From NCBI RefSeq assembly GCF_000156355.1, contig NZ_GG657896.1:8908-72907 (forward strand): a stretch of DNA of 64,000 nucleotides, read 5' to 3'. Positions 19,746 through 29,150 of the stretch are shown here, piece after piece; the first letter of the stretch is position 1, and every line of letters begins with the position of its first letter. The position numbers were made by a program, and so were the translations under genes. The notes beneath the pieces are model-generated. The model had not been told where the DNA came from. It searched no databases and saw nothing but the letters and a program-made list of their open reading frames with translations. This stretch comes from Methylophaga thiooxydans DMS010. Its GTDB lineage: Bacteria; Pseudomonadota; Gammaproteobacteria; Nitrosococcales; Methylophagaceae.

Positions 19746-20629
19746 TTAATCGTCTTGCCATTATCGGTGTTGGTCTGATTGGCGGCTCGCTGGCGTTAGC
19801 CTTAAAGGGCAAGGGCGCTGTTAATGAAGTGGTCGGTTATTCACGTAGTGAAGATGCCCGCCAACAGGCATTAGATTTAGGTATTATCGATAAAGCCGCC
19901 GACTCTTTGGCAGAAGCTGTCAGCGGTGCGGATTTGGTGTTCGTTGCGGTGCCGATGGGGGCAATGAATAGTGTCTTTGAAGGTATTGCCGACTATTTAT
20001 CACCCGAAGCGATTATCACCGACGGCGGCAGTGCAAAAGCACAAGTAGTCGCGGCAGCAAAACAGTGTTTAGGCGAGAAGTTTAAACAGTTTGTGCCTGG
20101 CCATCCGATTGCCGGTACTGAGAAAAGTGGCCCCTCTGCGGCATTTCCAACCTTGTATGAAAAGCATCGCATTGTGTTAACGCCTGTATCTGAGACAGAT
20201 TCGGCAGCAACGGCAAAAGTGAAAGCGATGTGGCAACTGACCGGTGCCGATGTTTTTGAGATGAATGTTGAACACCATGATACTGTCTTGGCGGCGACTA
20301 GCCACCTGCCTCATGTGTTGGCATTCAATTTGGTTGGCATGCTCGCCGAACGTAATGATTGCGATGAGGTTTTACGTTATGCCGCTGGTGGATTTCGTGA
20401 TTTTTCCCGTATTGCGTCCAGTGATGCGGTGATGTGGCGAGATATATGTCTTGGTAATCAAGACGCTATTCTCAGCTTGCTCGAACAATACCATCAGGGT
20501 ATCAAACAAATAGAAGAAGCCATCCGTAACCAAGATGGTGATTACCTGATCGACGTATTTTCCCGTGCTAAAAAAGCCCGCGATAGCCGATTTGCCGATC
20601 CGAACCTAATTGATAACAGTGAAGTGTGA
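19742..20629 (+). CDS. tyrA: Prephenate/arogenate dehydrogenase
   Basis: Oxidative decarboxylation of prephenate (or arogenate) in tyrosine synthesis. 295 residues: Rossmann fold with G9-V-G11-LI-G14, then catalytic GHPIAGTEKSG and the helical dimer domain (ATSHLPHVLAFNLV, GGFRDFSRIASSD). No chorismate mutase or ACT domain is fused. Starts inside the hisC stop codon and is followed by aroA after 12 bp. Confidence 0.94.
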   Translation: MINRLAIIGVGLIGGSLALALKGKGAVNEVVGYSRSEDARQQALDLGIIDKAADSLAEAVSGADLVFVAVPMGAMNSVFEGIADYLSPEAIITDGGSAKAQVVAAAKQCLGEKFKQFVPGHPIAGTEKSGPSAAFPTLYEKHRIVLTPVSETDSAATAKVKAMWQLTGADVFEMNVEHHDTVLAATSHLPHVLAFNLVGMLAERNDCDEVLRYAAGGFRDFSRIASSDAVMWRDICLGNQDAILSLLEQYHQGIKQIEEAIRNQDGDYLIDVFSRAKKARDSRFADPNLIDNSEV

Positions 20630-20641
20630 GATAAAAGCCAC

Positions 20642-21961
20642 GTGTCTAGCGAGATAAATAAGAAGTATATCGTTCACCCCGGTGGACAAATTCAGGGTGA
20701 ATTGCGCGTACCTGGCGATAAGTCGATCTCTCATCGTTCTATCATGTTGGGTTCCCTAGCAGAGGGAACGACAAAGGTTACTGGTTTCCTTGAGGGCGAA
20801 GATGCCTTGGCAACGCTGGCGACTTTTCGTGCTATGGGCGTCGATATTATCGGCCCAGACAAAGGCAAGGTAACGATTCACGGTGTGGGCATGCAGGGAC
20901 TGAAAGCACCAGAGAAAGAGTTCTATGTTGGTAACAGTGGTACATCCATTCGCTTATTGAGTGGTTTGTTGTCAGGACAACAGTTTGATTGCACGCTGAG
21001 TGGTGATAAGTCGTTATCAGGTCGCCCTATGAAGCGGGTTACCGATCCGTTGGCGTTAATGGGCGCGAAGATTGACACTAAGGAGGGCAAACCGCCGCTA
21101 AAAATTCATGGTGGCAGCTCACTGAAAGGGATTGATTATCTCTTACCGATGGCCAGTGCACAGGTGAAATCGTGTTTACTTCTGGCGGGCATGTATGCCG
21201 AAGGGAAAACCAGCGTGACAGAGCCGGCTCCAACCCGTGATCATACTGAGCGTATGTTGTCAGGTATGGGGTATGCCGTTGACGTTGAGGGCAGCACGAT
21301 CTCGATTACCGGTGGTGGTAAACTGACAGCAACCAATATTGATGTACCTGCTGATATTTCATCAGCTACCTTTTTCATGGTGGCAGCAGCCATCGCGCCG
21401 GGTTCCGATATTACGTTAAAGCATGTTGGTATTAATCCAACCCGTATTGGTGTGATCAACATTCTTAAGTTGATGGGTGCCGATATCAGCCTGACAAATG
21501 AAGCGGAGACAGGCGGCGAACCGGTTGCTGATATTCGAGTACGTTATGCCCCGTTAAAAGGAATTCAGATCCCTGAAGATCAAGTGCCTTTGGCGATCGA
21601 TGAGTTCCCCGCTTTATTTATCGCGGCCGCCTGTGCCGAAGGTCAGACGGTACTAACTGGAGCCGAAGAGTTACGAGTTAAAGAAAGCGATCGTATTCAA
21701 GTCATGGCCGATGGCTTGCAGACCTTAGGCATTGATGCGAAACCGACTGAAGACGGTATTGTGATTCATGGTGGCATCATAGGCAGTGGTGAAGTAGATA
21801 GTCATAGTGACCACCGTATAGCGATGTCATTTGCGATTGCGGCTTTACAGGCCGGTGGCAGTATCCAAATTAACGATTGCGCTAATGTGGCGACATCCTT
21901 CCCGGGTTTTGTTGAAATGGCGAGTGAAGTCGGACTAAATATCGAGGAAATCGATGGCTGA
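20642..21961 (+). CDS. aroA: 3-phosphoshikimate 1-carboxyvinyltransferase (EPSP synthase)
   Basis: Penultimate shikimate-pathway step, joining phosphoenolpyruvate to shikimate 3-phosphate. 439 residues. The PEP site is seen in GDKSISHRS and [25 protein letters not shown] and [13 protein letters not shown] mark the C-terminal lobe. Start is GTG 20642, 12 bp after tyrA; GAGATAAAAG upstream is a moderate ribosome-binding site. The 3' end overlaps cmk by 8 bp. Confidence 0.96.
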   Translation: MSSEINKKYIVHPGGQIQGELRVPGDKSISHRSIMLGSLAEGTTKVTGFLEGEDALATLATFRAMGVDIIGPDKGKVTIHGVGMQGLKAPEKEFYVGNSGTSIRLLSGLLSGQQFDCTLSGDKSLSGRPMKRVTDPLALMGAKIDTKEGKPPLKIHGGSSLKGIDYLLPMASAQVKSCLLLAGMYAEGKTSVTEPAPTRDHTERMLSGMGYAVDVEGSTISITGGGKLTATNIDVPADISSATFFMVAAAIAPGSDITLKHVGINPTRIGVINILKLMGADISLTNEAETGGEPVADIRVRYAPLKGIQIPEDQVPLAIDEFPALFIAAACAEGQTVLTGAEELRVKESDRIQVMADGLQTLGIDAKPTEDGIVIHGGIIGSGEVDSHSDHRIAMSFAIAALQAGGSIQINDCANVATSFPGFVEMASEVGLNIEEIDG

Positions 21962-22616
21962 GATACCCGTTTTAACCATTGATGGTCCGAGTGGTTCAGG
22001 CAAAGGCACCATTGCTCAAATGGTGGCACAGCAACTGGGCTGGCATTATTTAGATAGTGGTGCAATCTACCGTGTTTTAGCGCAAGCAGCATTAAAACAT
22101 CAGCTGGATCTGAGCGACGAAGCTGCTATTGGAAAACTCGCTGAAGGACTTGATGTGCGATTTTCTATCGCAAATGATGAGTTAAAGGTCATGCTGGAAG
22201 GCGAAGATGTCAGTCTGATCATTCGCAGTGAACAAGCGGGCAATGCCGCCTCAAAAGTAGCTGCATTACCGGCTGTGCGTGCTGCGCTGTTACAGCGACA
22301 GCGTGACTTCAGACAACTTCCGGGCTTAGTAACTGATGGTCGCGACATGGGCACAGTGGTGTTTCCGGATGCGCCTTTTAAAGTATTTTTAACGGCGAGT
22401 GCTGAAGAGCGTGCACAGAGACGTTATAAGCAGTTGAAACAGAAAGGAATTGAGAGTAACCTTTCTGATCTAATTGCAGAAATCTCCGAACGTGATCGAC
22501 GCGATAGCGAACGCGAAGTAGCCCCGCTGAGGCCTGCTGAGGGTTCCCTTATTCTCGATTCGACCCAACTTGGGATTGATGCGGTATACGAACAAGTCAG
22601 GGCTTTATTAGACTGA
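21954..22616 (+). CDS. cmk: Cytidylate kinase
   Basis: ATP-dependent phosphorylation of CMP and dCMP. 220 residues; P-loop GPSGSGKGT near the N-terminus, [12 protein letters not shown] and the lid RDRRDSERE later. GAGG lies 5-8 bp upstream of ATG 21954 inside the end of aroA, so translation is coupled. The order aroA-cmk-rpsA-ihfB is conserved in gammaproteobacteria. Confidence 0.96.
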   Translation: MAEIPVLTIDGPSGSGKGTIAQMVAQQLGWHYLDSGAIYRVLAQAALKHQLDLSDEAAIGKLAEGLDVRFSIANDELKVMLEGEDVSLIIRSEQAGNAASKVAALPAVRAALLQRQRDFRQLPGLVTDGRDMGTVVFPDAPFKVFLTASAEERAQRRYKQLKQKGIESNLSDLIAEISERDRRDSEREVAPLRPAEGSLILDSTQLGIDAVYEQVRALLD

Positions 22617-22635
22617 TATGTAATTTTGGTGCCTG

Positions 22636-22714
22636 TTCGGCCATGCCGAATGGGATGTTTAACGATCCTGCAAGAGCAGGTGATAATTTTTGGTGATTCT
22701 GTTTCCCCAAACAG
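22636..22714 (+). promoter_or_regulatory. Three-hairpin rpsA leader, likely S1 autoregulatory site
   Basis: Three stem-loops follow one another before rpsA: TTCGGC/GCCGAA with loop CAT (22636-22650), CCTGC/GCAGG with loop AAGA (22667-22680), CTGTTT/AAACAG with loop CCCC (22699-22714). Single-stranded A/T-rich pieces separate them. In E. coli the rpsA initiation region folds into three hairpins and is repressed by S1 itself. The layout here matches; the repression is inferred. Confidence 0.65.
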
Positions 22715-22732
22715 GGTCAAGGATATTTAACA

Positions 22733-24325
22733 ATGAGCGAAAGCTTTGCTGATCTCTTTGAAGAGAGTCTAAATTCAACTCCAATGCAACCAGGCAAGAT
22801 TGTTACCGGTACGGTAGTCAATGTTGGTCCTGACGTTGTTATGGTCAATGCCGGTCTGAAATCAGAAGGCGCAATCCCAGTTTCCGAATTTCTTAATGAA
22901 AGCGGTGAAGTCAGTGTTTCAATTGGCGACTTGGTTGATGTGTCTCTGGAATCATTAGAAGATGGTTTTGGTGCAACCCAACTGTCTCGTGATAAAGCGA
23001 AAGCGGCCGAAGCATGGACTAAATTGGAGCATGCATTCGAAGCCGGTGATACGGTTACAGGTATGATTTCTGGTAAGGTCAAAGGTGGCTTCACCGTTGA
23101 TCTGGAAAACATCCGTGCCTTCCTGCCGGGTTCTTTGGTTGATGTTCGTCCTATCCGTGATACATCTCACTTGGAAGGTAAAGATCTCGAATTCAAACTG
23201 ATCAAACTGGATCGCCCACGTAACAACATCGTTGTTTCTCGTCGTGCGATCATGGAAGAAGAAAACAGTGCAGAACGTGAAGCGCTGCTGGAAACCCTGG
23301 AAGAAGGTAAAGTCGTTAAAGGTATCGTTAAGAACCTGACAGACTACGGCGCCTTCGTTGACTTGGGTGGCATCGACGGTCTGCTGCATATCACTGATAT
23401 GGCGTGGAAACGTGTTAAGCACCCATCAGAAGTGGTTGCTATCGGTGACGAAATTGAAGTTCAAGTTCTGAAATTTGATAAAGAGCGTGAGCGTGTTTCT
23501 CTGGGTCTGAAACAAATGGGTGATGATCCTTGGAAAGATATCGCACGCCGTTATCCAAACAGCACTCGCATCCACGGTAAAGTGACTAACATTGCTGACT
23601 ACGGTTGCTTTGTTGAAATCGAAGATGGTGTTGAAGGTTTGGTTCACATGTCTGAAATGGACTGGACCAACAAGAACGTTCACCCATCTAAACTGGTTTC
23701 TTTGGGTGATGAAGTTGAAGTAATGGTACTGGATATCGACGCAGAACGTCGTCGTATTTCTCTGGGTATCAAACAATGCCAAGCCAATCCTTGGGAAGAG
23801 TTTGCAATGACTCATAACAAGGGTGACAAAGTAAGCGGTGGCATCAAGTCAATCACTGATTTCGGTATCTTCATCGGTCTGGATGGTGGTATTGATGGTC
23901 TGATTCACTTGTCTGATATCTCTTGGGAAGAAGACAACGAAGAATTGATTCGCGACTTCAAGAAAGGCGATGACGTTGAAGCGGTTGTCTTGGCAATTGA
24001 TCCAGAACGTGAGCGTATCTCACTGGGTATCAAGCAATTGCAAGATGATCCATTCTCAGCTTACTTGTCTGAACATCCTCGCGGCACAATCGTTAACGGT
24101 AAAGTAACTGCTGTTGATGCACGCGGTGCGACGATTGAATTGGCAGAAGGCGTAGAAAGTTACGTTCGTGTTGCTGATATCGCTCGTGAGCGTGTAGAAG
24201 ACGCAAGCAAAGTGCTAGCTATTGGTGACGATGTTGAAGCGAAATTTACTGGCATGTCTCGTAAAGACCGTACTTTGACTTTGTCTATCAAAGCGAAAGA
24301 CGATCAAGAGAATCCGAAGCTGTGA
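22733..24325 (+). CDS. rpsA: 30S ribosomal protein S1
   Basis: mRNA-binding ribosomal protein needed for initiation on structured or weak leaders. 530 residues with six S1 repeats starting near 18, 103, 190, 275, 362 and 449; repeats 3-5 are the best conserved ([53 protein letters not shown]). It is somewhat shorter than the 557-residue E. coli protein, mainly at the C-terminus. Codon use is strongly biased, as expected for high expression. Followed by a strong terminator and ihfB. Confidence 0.96.
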   Translation: MSESFADLFEESLNSTPMQPGKIVTGTVVNVGPDVVMVNAGLKSEGAIPVSEFLNESGEVSVSIGDLVDVSLESLEDGFGATQLSRDKAKAAEAWTKLEHAFEAGDTVTGMISGKVKGGFTVDLENIRAFLPGSLVDVRPIRDTSHLEGKDLEFKLIKLDRPRNNIVVSRRAIMEEENSAEREALLETLEEGKVVKGIVKNLTDYGAFVDLGGIDGLLHITDMAWKRVKHPSEVVAIGDEIEVQVLKFDKERERVSLGLKQMGDDPWKDIARRYPNSTRIHGKVTNIADYGCFVEIEDGVEGLVHMSEMDWTNKNVHPSKLVSLGDEVEVMVLDIDAERRRISLGIKQCQANPWEEFAMTHNKGDKVSGGIKSITDFGIFIGLDGGIDGLIHLSDISWEEDNEELIRDFKKGDDVEAVVLAIDPERERISLGIKQLQDDPFSAYLSEHPRGTIVNGKVTAVDARGATIELAEGVESYVRVADIARERVEDASKVLAIGDDVEAKFTGMSRKDRTLTLSIKAKDDQENPKL

Positions 24326-24423
24326 AGGATACAGCAATGTCTCTTCAGGCAACACCACTTTAGGTGATTTGCTTAAAGAGCAAATGGATCAAAAAGACAG
24401 CTAAGTTAGCGTTTTTAAGAGAT

Positions 24424-24456
24424 GAACACCCGGCTCCGGCCGGGTGTTCTTTCTTT
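24424..24456 (+). terminator. Rho-independent terminator after rpsA
   Basis: An 11-bp perfect stem GAACACCCGGC/GCCGGGTGTTC with loop TCCG (24424-24449), followed by TTTCTTT. It separates rpsA from ihfB. Confidence 0.85.
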
Positions 24457-24527
24457 ACCTGAAGCAACGGATTGATAAACATGCTTTACACAGGTGTTTA
24501 CGCTTTGAATCCAGGAATTTTAAAGAC

Positions 24528-24818
24528 ATGACCAAATCAGATTTGATTGAAGTTTTATCTGAGAAACAATCTCTATTGAATTACCGTGATGTTGAGCTTG
24601 CCGTGAAATTGATTCTCGAACAGATGAGTGACAGTTTGTCACAAGGTGATCGAATTGAAATTCGCGGGTTTGGCAGTTTCACATTACATCATCGCCCGCC
24701 TCGTGTAGGTCGTAATCCAAAAAGTGGTGAGTCCGTCAAACTTGACGAAAAATACGTACCTCATTTCAAACCAGGCAAAGAGTTACGCGATCGTGTCAAT
24801 GATGGCGCTGGTTTTTAA
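24528..24818 (+). CDS. ihfB: Integration host factor beta subunit
   Basis: DNA-bending nucleoid protein, partner of IhfA. 96 residues from ATG 24528 ([10 protein letters not shown]); an upstream in-frame start at 24444 lies in the terminator stem and is rejected. The DNA-intercalating arm carries RVGRNPKSG with its Pro, and [12 protein letters not shown] precedes it. IHF assists many promoters and also phage transposition, relevant to the prophage in this window only in a general way. The Mth938-type gene follows after 13 bp. Confidence 0.95.
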   Translation: MTKSDLIEVLSEKQSLLNYRDVELAVKLILEQMSDSLSQGDRIEIRGFGSFTLHHRPPRVGRNPKSGESVKLDEKYVPHFKPGKELRDRVNDGAGF

Positions 24819-24831
24819 TTGAAATAAAGAT

Positions 24832-25227
24832 ATGAAACTGAGTCTGGAAGCGGTTTCCGAGTTTAACCAAATCCATTCCTACGACGATAACAATGTGGTT
24901 ATCCGTCCCCAACATCAAGACCGTCTCGATGCTATCGAGACTAATTTTATCCTCACTGCCGATACGTTAATACGTGACTGGGCGGTCAGCGATATACAAC
25001 AGCTTTCAGCTGCACAAGTAGCCGAACTTCAAAGACTGGATCCGGAAGTGATTTTATTTGCGACCGGATCTGGCTTGACTGTTGAACATCAAAAAATCGC
25101 CCAATTGTTTATACCGCACCATATTGGTGTTGAGTTTATGGACTTGGGACCAGCCTGCCGTACATTTAACCTTCTCGTAACAGAACAAAGAAAAGTCCTA
25201 CTGGCAGTTTGTTTTCAATCAGTTTAA
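24832..25227 (+). CDS. Mth938-like fold protein (DUF498/NDUFAF3 family)
   Basis: Small protein of the Mth938/DUF498 family, 131 residues; human NDUFAF3 (complex I assembly) belongs to the same family, but the bacterial role is unknown. Recognised from FILTADTLIRDWAV, the FATGSGLT loop and the GVEFMDLGPACRTFNLL segment near the C-terminus. It follows ihfB by 13 bp and probably shares its transcript. Confidence 0.82.
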   Translation: MKLSLEAVSEFNQIHSYDDNNVVIRPQHQDRLDAIETNFILTADTLIRDWAVSDIQQLSAAQVAELQRLDPEVILFATGSGLTVEHQKIAQLFIPHHIGVEFMDLGPACRTFNLLVTEQRKVLLAVCFQSV

Positions 25228-25603
25228 CTGCTGTCCCGATTACCGCATTCCTCAAAATTGTGACTGATTTTGATATTTCTTTTTTTTTACGATAATCGGC
25301 TAAGTAATTGTTTTCATTACCCGCTCATATGCGGGGGCATCGCGTTCGTCTGGTTAGAACTTGACCAGATTTGGCGTTCTTAGGAAAATTCACGGTTACG
25401 CAAATACATAAGGCATATCTGGCAAGCTTAACGCTTTGTAATGGAATCCTGATTTAGATCAAGATTTTGCTGCAAAGTAGTGGGGCTGTTTGATGTAAAA
25501 TTCATGCTGCTTTATCTATAAGTGTGAAGAAAAGGGTCCCGGCTTCAACAAAACAAGAAAGAAGCTGAGAGAGAGTTTTCCAAAGAGAGAAGGTGTGGTC
25601 GCT
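25228..25603. promoter_or_regulatory. Intergenic region upstream of ccoN
   Basis: 376 bp without a gene. It holds a nine-T run (25264-25291 region) after the Mth938-type gene, two stem-loops, CCCGC/GCGGG (25320-25335) and TCTGGT/ACCAGA (25349-25369), and an FNR-type box at 25449-25462. A TAAAAT at 25496-25501 is a possible -10. The rest is the ccoN leader, ending in AGAGAAGG. Confidence 0.5.
25449..25462. promoter_or_regulatory. FNR/ANR-type binding site upstream of ccoNOQP
   Basis: CTGATTTAGATCAA matches the FNR/ANR consensus TTGAT-N4-ATCAA with one mismatch (C for the first T). It lies 142 bp before the ccoN start. FNR-family activators commonly switch on cbb3 oxidase operons at low oxygen, so the site fits its neighbour. 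If TAAAAT at 25496-25501 is the -10, the site is centred near -52. Confidence 0.65.
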
Positions 25604-27028
25604 ATGCAAGCGGAACAACAGCAGTATAACTATCAGGTGGTCAAGTGGTTCGCCTATATGGCGTGCGTGTACTTGGTCATCGGCACCGGGGTCGGTGTCT
25701 ATATCGCTTCGGAACTGGCTTGGCCAATTTTGAACTTCGATAACCCATACATTAGTTTCGGACGCTTGCGTCCAGTACATACCAACACCGTTATTTTTGC
25801 ATTTGGCGGTTCCACCTTAATGGCGACGGCCTTTTACATCGTGCAGCGCACATGTAGCACTCGTTTGTGGAGCGACAAGATGGCTTGGTTCACCTTCTGG
25901 GGGTGGAATCTGGTTATTATCGGTGCTTTTATTACTTTGCCTCTTGGTTTGACACAATCAAAAGAATACGCCGAGCTAGAATGGCCTTTAGATATTCTGA
26001 TTGCTGCGGTCTGGTTGGCGTACACGTTTAATTTCATCATGACCATTTCGATTCGTAAGGTGTCTCATATTTATGTGGCAAACTGGTTCTTCCTTGCCAT
26101 GATGATCATGATTACTTACCTACATGTTGTTAACAGTTTGGCTATTCCGGTTGAGTTGTTTAAATCCTACTCAATTTTTTCAGGTGTTCAGGATGCGATG
26201 ATTCAATGGTGGTGGGGTCATAATGCGGTAGGTTTCTTCCTGACTGCGGGCTTCCTTGGCATCATGTATTACTTTGTGCCGAAACAGGCTAACCGCCCAG
26301 TATATTCTTACCGTCTATCTGTTATTCACTTCTGGGCATTGATCTTTGGTTATGTATGGCTGGGTGCTCACCACCTTCAGTACACAGCTTTGCCAGACTG
26401 GACAGGTTCACTGGGCGCAGCGATTTCTTTGGCGATGATCATTCCTTCCTGGGGTGGTGCTATCAACGGGATGTTCACCTTAAGTGGTGCGTGGGATAAA
26501 TTGCGTACCGACTATATTTTACGTTTCCTGATTGTGTCTTTGGCGTTTTATGCGATGTCTACTTTCGAAGGCCCAGTGATGGCATCGAAAACAGTGAATG
26601 CGTTGTCTCACTATACTGACTGGACAATCGGTCACGTACATTCAGGTGCCTTAGGTTGGGTTGCGATGGTGTCTATTGGTGCCTTGTATCATATGGTTGA
26701 GCGTATGTGGGGAACTACCATGTACTCAATTCGTTTGGTCAATCTACATTTCTGGATGGCAACTATCGGCACGGCTGTCTACATCACAGCAATGTGGGTA
26801 TCAGGCATCATGCAAGGGTTGATGTGGCGTGCGTATGACGATTACGGCAATTTGGCTTATACCTTTGTCGAATCTGTCGCGCAAATGCATCCTTATTATG
26901 CAATGCGCGCTGTGGGTGGCCTGATTTTCTTCCTGGGTGCCTGCGTCATGTTATTCAACGTCACGGTCACTATTCGTCGTGCGATCGCCAAACCATCTGT
27001 AGAGATGGCAACTGCAGCTAACATTTAA
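25604..27028 (+). CDS. ccoN: cbb3-type cytochrome c oxidase subunit I
   Basis: Catalytic heme-copper subunit that reduces oxygen at low concentration and pumps protons. 474 residues and about 12 helices. Heme and copper ligands sit in [43 protein letters not shown] and [12 protein letters not shown]; the distinctive Tyr and His arrangement is that of C-type oxidases. ATG 25604 is chosen (AAGG 10 bp upstream); a GTG at 25595 overlaps the ribosome-binding site. First gene of ccoNOQP. Confidence 0.96.
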   Translation: MQAEQQQYNYQVVKWFAYMACVYLVIGTGVGVYIASELAWPILNFDNPYISFGRLRPVHTNTVIFAFGGSTLMATAFYIVQRTCSTRLWSDKMAWFTFWGWNLVIIGAFITLPLGLTQSKEYAELEWPLDILIAAVWLAYTFNFIMTISIRKVSHIYVANWFFLAMMIMITYLHVVNSLAIPVELFKSYSIFSGVQDAMIQWWWGHNAVGFFLTAGFLGIMYYFVPKQANRPVYSYRLSVIHFWALIFGYVWLGAHHLQYTALPDWTGSLGAAISLAMIIPSWGGAINGMFTLSGAWDKLRTDYILRFLIVSLAFYAMSTFEGPVMASKTVNALSHYTDWTIGHVHSGALGWVAMVSIGALYHMVERMWGTTMYSIRLVNLHFWMATIGTAVYITAMWVSGIMQGLMWRAYDDYGNLAYTFVESVAQMHPYYAMRAVGGLIFFLGACVMLFNVTVTIRRAIAKPSVEMATAANI

Positions 27029-27038
27029 GGAGACTGGA

Positions 27039-27719
27039 ATGTCTGATCATAATTCTAATAAACCAGTTACCTTTCAGGAGAAACTGGAGAAAAATATCTG
27101 GGCTCTGGTGTTGGCAACAGCATTGGTAGTATCAGTTGGTGGTATTGTCGAAATCGTTCCTTTGTTTTATTTAGACACCACGTTTGAAGATGATGTATTC
27201 CCTGAATATGAAGAACTGAAAGGGGTACGTCCATACACGGCGCTGGAATTAGCAGGCCGTGATATTTATCAGCGTGAAGGTTGCTATTTATGCCATTCAC
27301 AAATGGTACGACCGTTCCGTGATGAAAAAGACCGTTATGGCCATTATTCCTTAGCCGTTGAGTCTAAGTACGACCATCCTTTCCAATGGGGCTCTAAGCG
27401 TACGGGACCTGACTTGGCGCGTGTCGGCGGTAAATACTCTGATGCATGGCAAATCCAACATTTACGTGATCCACGTTCAGTCGTTCCTGAATCTGTCATG
27501 CCCGGCTATCCATGGCTGGATAAAGCGACAGTTGATGGCGTAGGTATGGAAAAGCGTTTGCGTGCAATGAAAGCGTTGGGGGTTCCTTATACCGATGAGC
27601 AAATCAATGCAGCAGCAGAAACGGTTGAAGGCAAGACCGAAATGCAGGCACTGGTAGCTTATCTACAAGTATTGGGCACCATGGTGAAATTTGAGCCGGG
27701 TAGAGATTATCGTGACTAA
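27039..27719 (+). CDS. ccoO: cbb3-type cytochrome c oxidase subunit II (mono-heme)
   Basis: Membrane-anchored c-type cytochrome of the cbb3 complex, 226 residues. One helix at about 20-44 and a heme motif C82-YL-C85-H86 ([12 protein letters not shown]). The distal Met is probably in [16 protein letters not shown] precedes the ATG by 7 bp. Its stop codon overlaps a GTG that is one possible start of ccoQ. Confidence 0.96.
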   Translation: MSDHNSNKPVTFQEKLEKNIWALVLATALVVSVGGIVEIVPLFYLDTTFEDDVFPEYEELKGVRPYTALELAGRDIYQREGCYLCHSQMVRPFRDEKDRYGHYSLAVESKYDHPFQWGSKRTGPDLARVGGKYSDAWQIQHLRDPRSVVPESVMPGYPWLDKATVDGVGMEKRLRAMKALGVPYTDEQINAAAETVEGKTEMQALVAYLQVLGTMVKFEPGRDYRD

Positions 27720-27753
27720 ACTTCAAGAGTATTTTCATACTGACTGGAGTTCA

Positions 27754-27921
27754 ATGTCTGGAACCGACTGGTTCGGTTTGATATTCACCGTAGTCATTTT
27801 TCTATTGATGTTAGGTGCCTACATCTGGGTGTTTAATCCAAAGAATAAAGACGAGATTGAATCTCACCGCACCATGCCCCTTGACGACGACGAGAAAAAT
27901 TCGGAGAAAAAAGATGGCTGA
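27754..27921 (+). CDS. ccoQ: cbb3-type oxidase small subunit
   Basis: Single-helix accessory subunit that stabilises the CcoNO-CcoP complex. 55 residues from ATG 27754, which has TGGAG 4 bp upstream; a GTG at 27712 would add 14 residues. The helix is LIFTVVIFLLMLGAYIWVF, followed by FNPKNKDEIE and an acidic tail, as in CcoQ proteins. Its end overlaps the ccoP start by 8 bp. Confidence 0.88.
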   Translation: MSGTDWFGLIFTVVIFLLMLGAYIWVFNPKNKDEIESHRTMPLDDDEKNSEKKDG

Positions 27922-28849
27922 TAATAAAAAAAATCCTAATGACGTGCCTGATACTGGTCACGAATGGGACGGCATCAGAGAGTTAGAGAACGAACCACCA
28001 CGTTGGTGGACCAATGCACTTTACCTGAGCGGTTTGCTCGTGTTGGTGTACTTCATTTTGTATCCTTCATTACCCTTGATTAACGATAGTACTAAGGGCT
28101 TGTTGGGATGGACTCAAATTAATGAGTACAAAGAGAACTTAGCTAAAGTTCAAGAAAAGCGAGCGCCATTTGAAGAAAAACTGGCCGCGATGACCGCCGA
28201 AGAAATTTTGGCTGATCCCGAAATGCGTAACTATGCCGTTGGCTCAAGTAAAGTTCTTTATGGGGATAACTGTGCGGCTTGTCATGGTACGGGCGGTATT
28301 CCTGCTGCAGGTTCTGGCTACCCAATTTTGGCTGATGATGATTGGCTCTATGGTGGTGATGTCAATACGATCGTGGCAACCCTAGCCCAAGGTCGCCAAG
28401 GCATGATGATGTCGCATGCAAAAACATTGAAACCAGAAGAAGTTGATGGTCTGGTGAAATTTGTGATGAATGCGGCTGAAGGTAATGCTACTGAGGCAGG
28501 ATGGAAACTTTTCAATGAGAAAGGTTGTGTCGGTTGTCACGGTGCTGATGGTAAGGGTATTCAGCAGTTAGGCTCTGCCAACCTGACCGATCAAATCTGG
28601 CGTTTCTCTGGGGAAGAAGCAGAAATTCGTCACACTATTTTGCATGGTGTGAACGATCCTTCTGATCCACAAACCCGTATCGCGGTGATGCCGTCTTGGA
28701 ATGAAAAGTTAGCGGTCAAACTGGAAGCCTTACAGTGGGAAGAAGAGCCTGAATACGACGGTACGGAAACAGAACGTCTGACTGAAACAGAAATCAAGAA
28801 GCTGGCAGTGTATGTTCACCAGTTTGGTGGTGGTGAAACCCTAGAATAG
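27914..28849 (+). CDS. ccoP: cbb3-type cytochrome c oxidase subunit III (di-heme)
   Basis: Membrane-bound di-heme cytochrome c that feeds electrons to the oxidase, 311 residues. The N-terminus DTGHEWDGIRELENEPPRWW and one helix (about 35-55) are typical of CcoP; heme motifs are C120-AA-C123-H124 and C205-VG-C208-H209. ATG 27914 has GGAG upstream; a longer frame from 27815 runs through ccoQ in another frame and is not used. Confidence 0.96.
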   Translation: MADNKKNPNDVPDTGHEWDGIRELENEPPRWWTNALYLSGLLVLVYFILYPSLPLINDSTKGLLGWTQINEYKENLAKVQEKRAPFEEKLAAMTAEEILADPEMRNYAVGSSKVLYGDNCAACHGTGGIPAAGSGYPILADDDWLYGGDVNTIVATLAQGRQGMMMSHAKTLKPEEVDGLVKFVMNAAEGNATEAGWKLFNEKGCVGCHGADGKGIQQLGSANLTDQIWRFSGEEAEIRHTILHGVNDPSDPQTRIAVMPSWNEKLAVKLEALQWEEEPEYDGTETERLTETEIKKLAVYVHQFGGGETLE

Positions 28850-28907
28850 AGATGGCAAATAAGCTGTACCAAGTTTCACTGAATCAATAAAATCAAAGGA
28901 TTAAGTT

Positions 28908-29024
28908 ATGGGGTTTGATGCCGTTGTTATCGGTTCTATTGCTAGCGTTGTGATATGCATCGTCGTTGTGGCGGTGATTGTCTATAACATAGTAAAAAAT
29001 ATGGATGATAAATCACAAGACTGA
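28908..29024 (+). CDS. 38-residue single-helix membrane peptide after ccoP
   Basis: A short frame, ATG 28908 to TGA 29022-29024, with AAAGGA 7 bp upstream. It encodes 38 residues: MGFDAVV, a hydrophobic helix of about 22 residues rich in Val and Ile, then a charged tail NIVKNMDDKSQD. It lies between ccoP and a strong terminator, so it would be the last gene of the ccoNOQP transcript. Size and topology recall small oxidase subunits such as CcoM of Pseudomonas stutzeri, but I see no sequence proof of homology. Confidence 0.65.
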   Translation: MGFDAVVIGSIASVVICIVVVAVIVYNIVKNMDDKSQD

Positions 29025-29042
29025 TTGTCAGTGTTTTCATCC

Positions 29043-29072
29043 AAAAAAAGCCGACACACGTCGGCTTTTTTT
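29043..29072 (+). terminator. Rho-independent terminator of the cco operon
   Basis: GCCGAC/GTCGGC with loop ACAC, flanked by A7 and T7 (29043-29072). It ends the ccoNOQP unit before ccoG. Confidence 0.9.
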
Positions 29073-29150
29073 ATCACCACGGTATAAAGGCATAGTGCCT
29101 ATAACGTACGTCGAAAGCAGCCTTATTTGGCCTATTTAACGGGACTGAGC

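Noticed and set aside
24444-24527. Longer N-terminus for IhfB starting at 24444
   Set aside because: It begins inside the rpsA terminator stem and adds residues absent from IhfB proteins; ATG 24528 gives the standard start.
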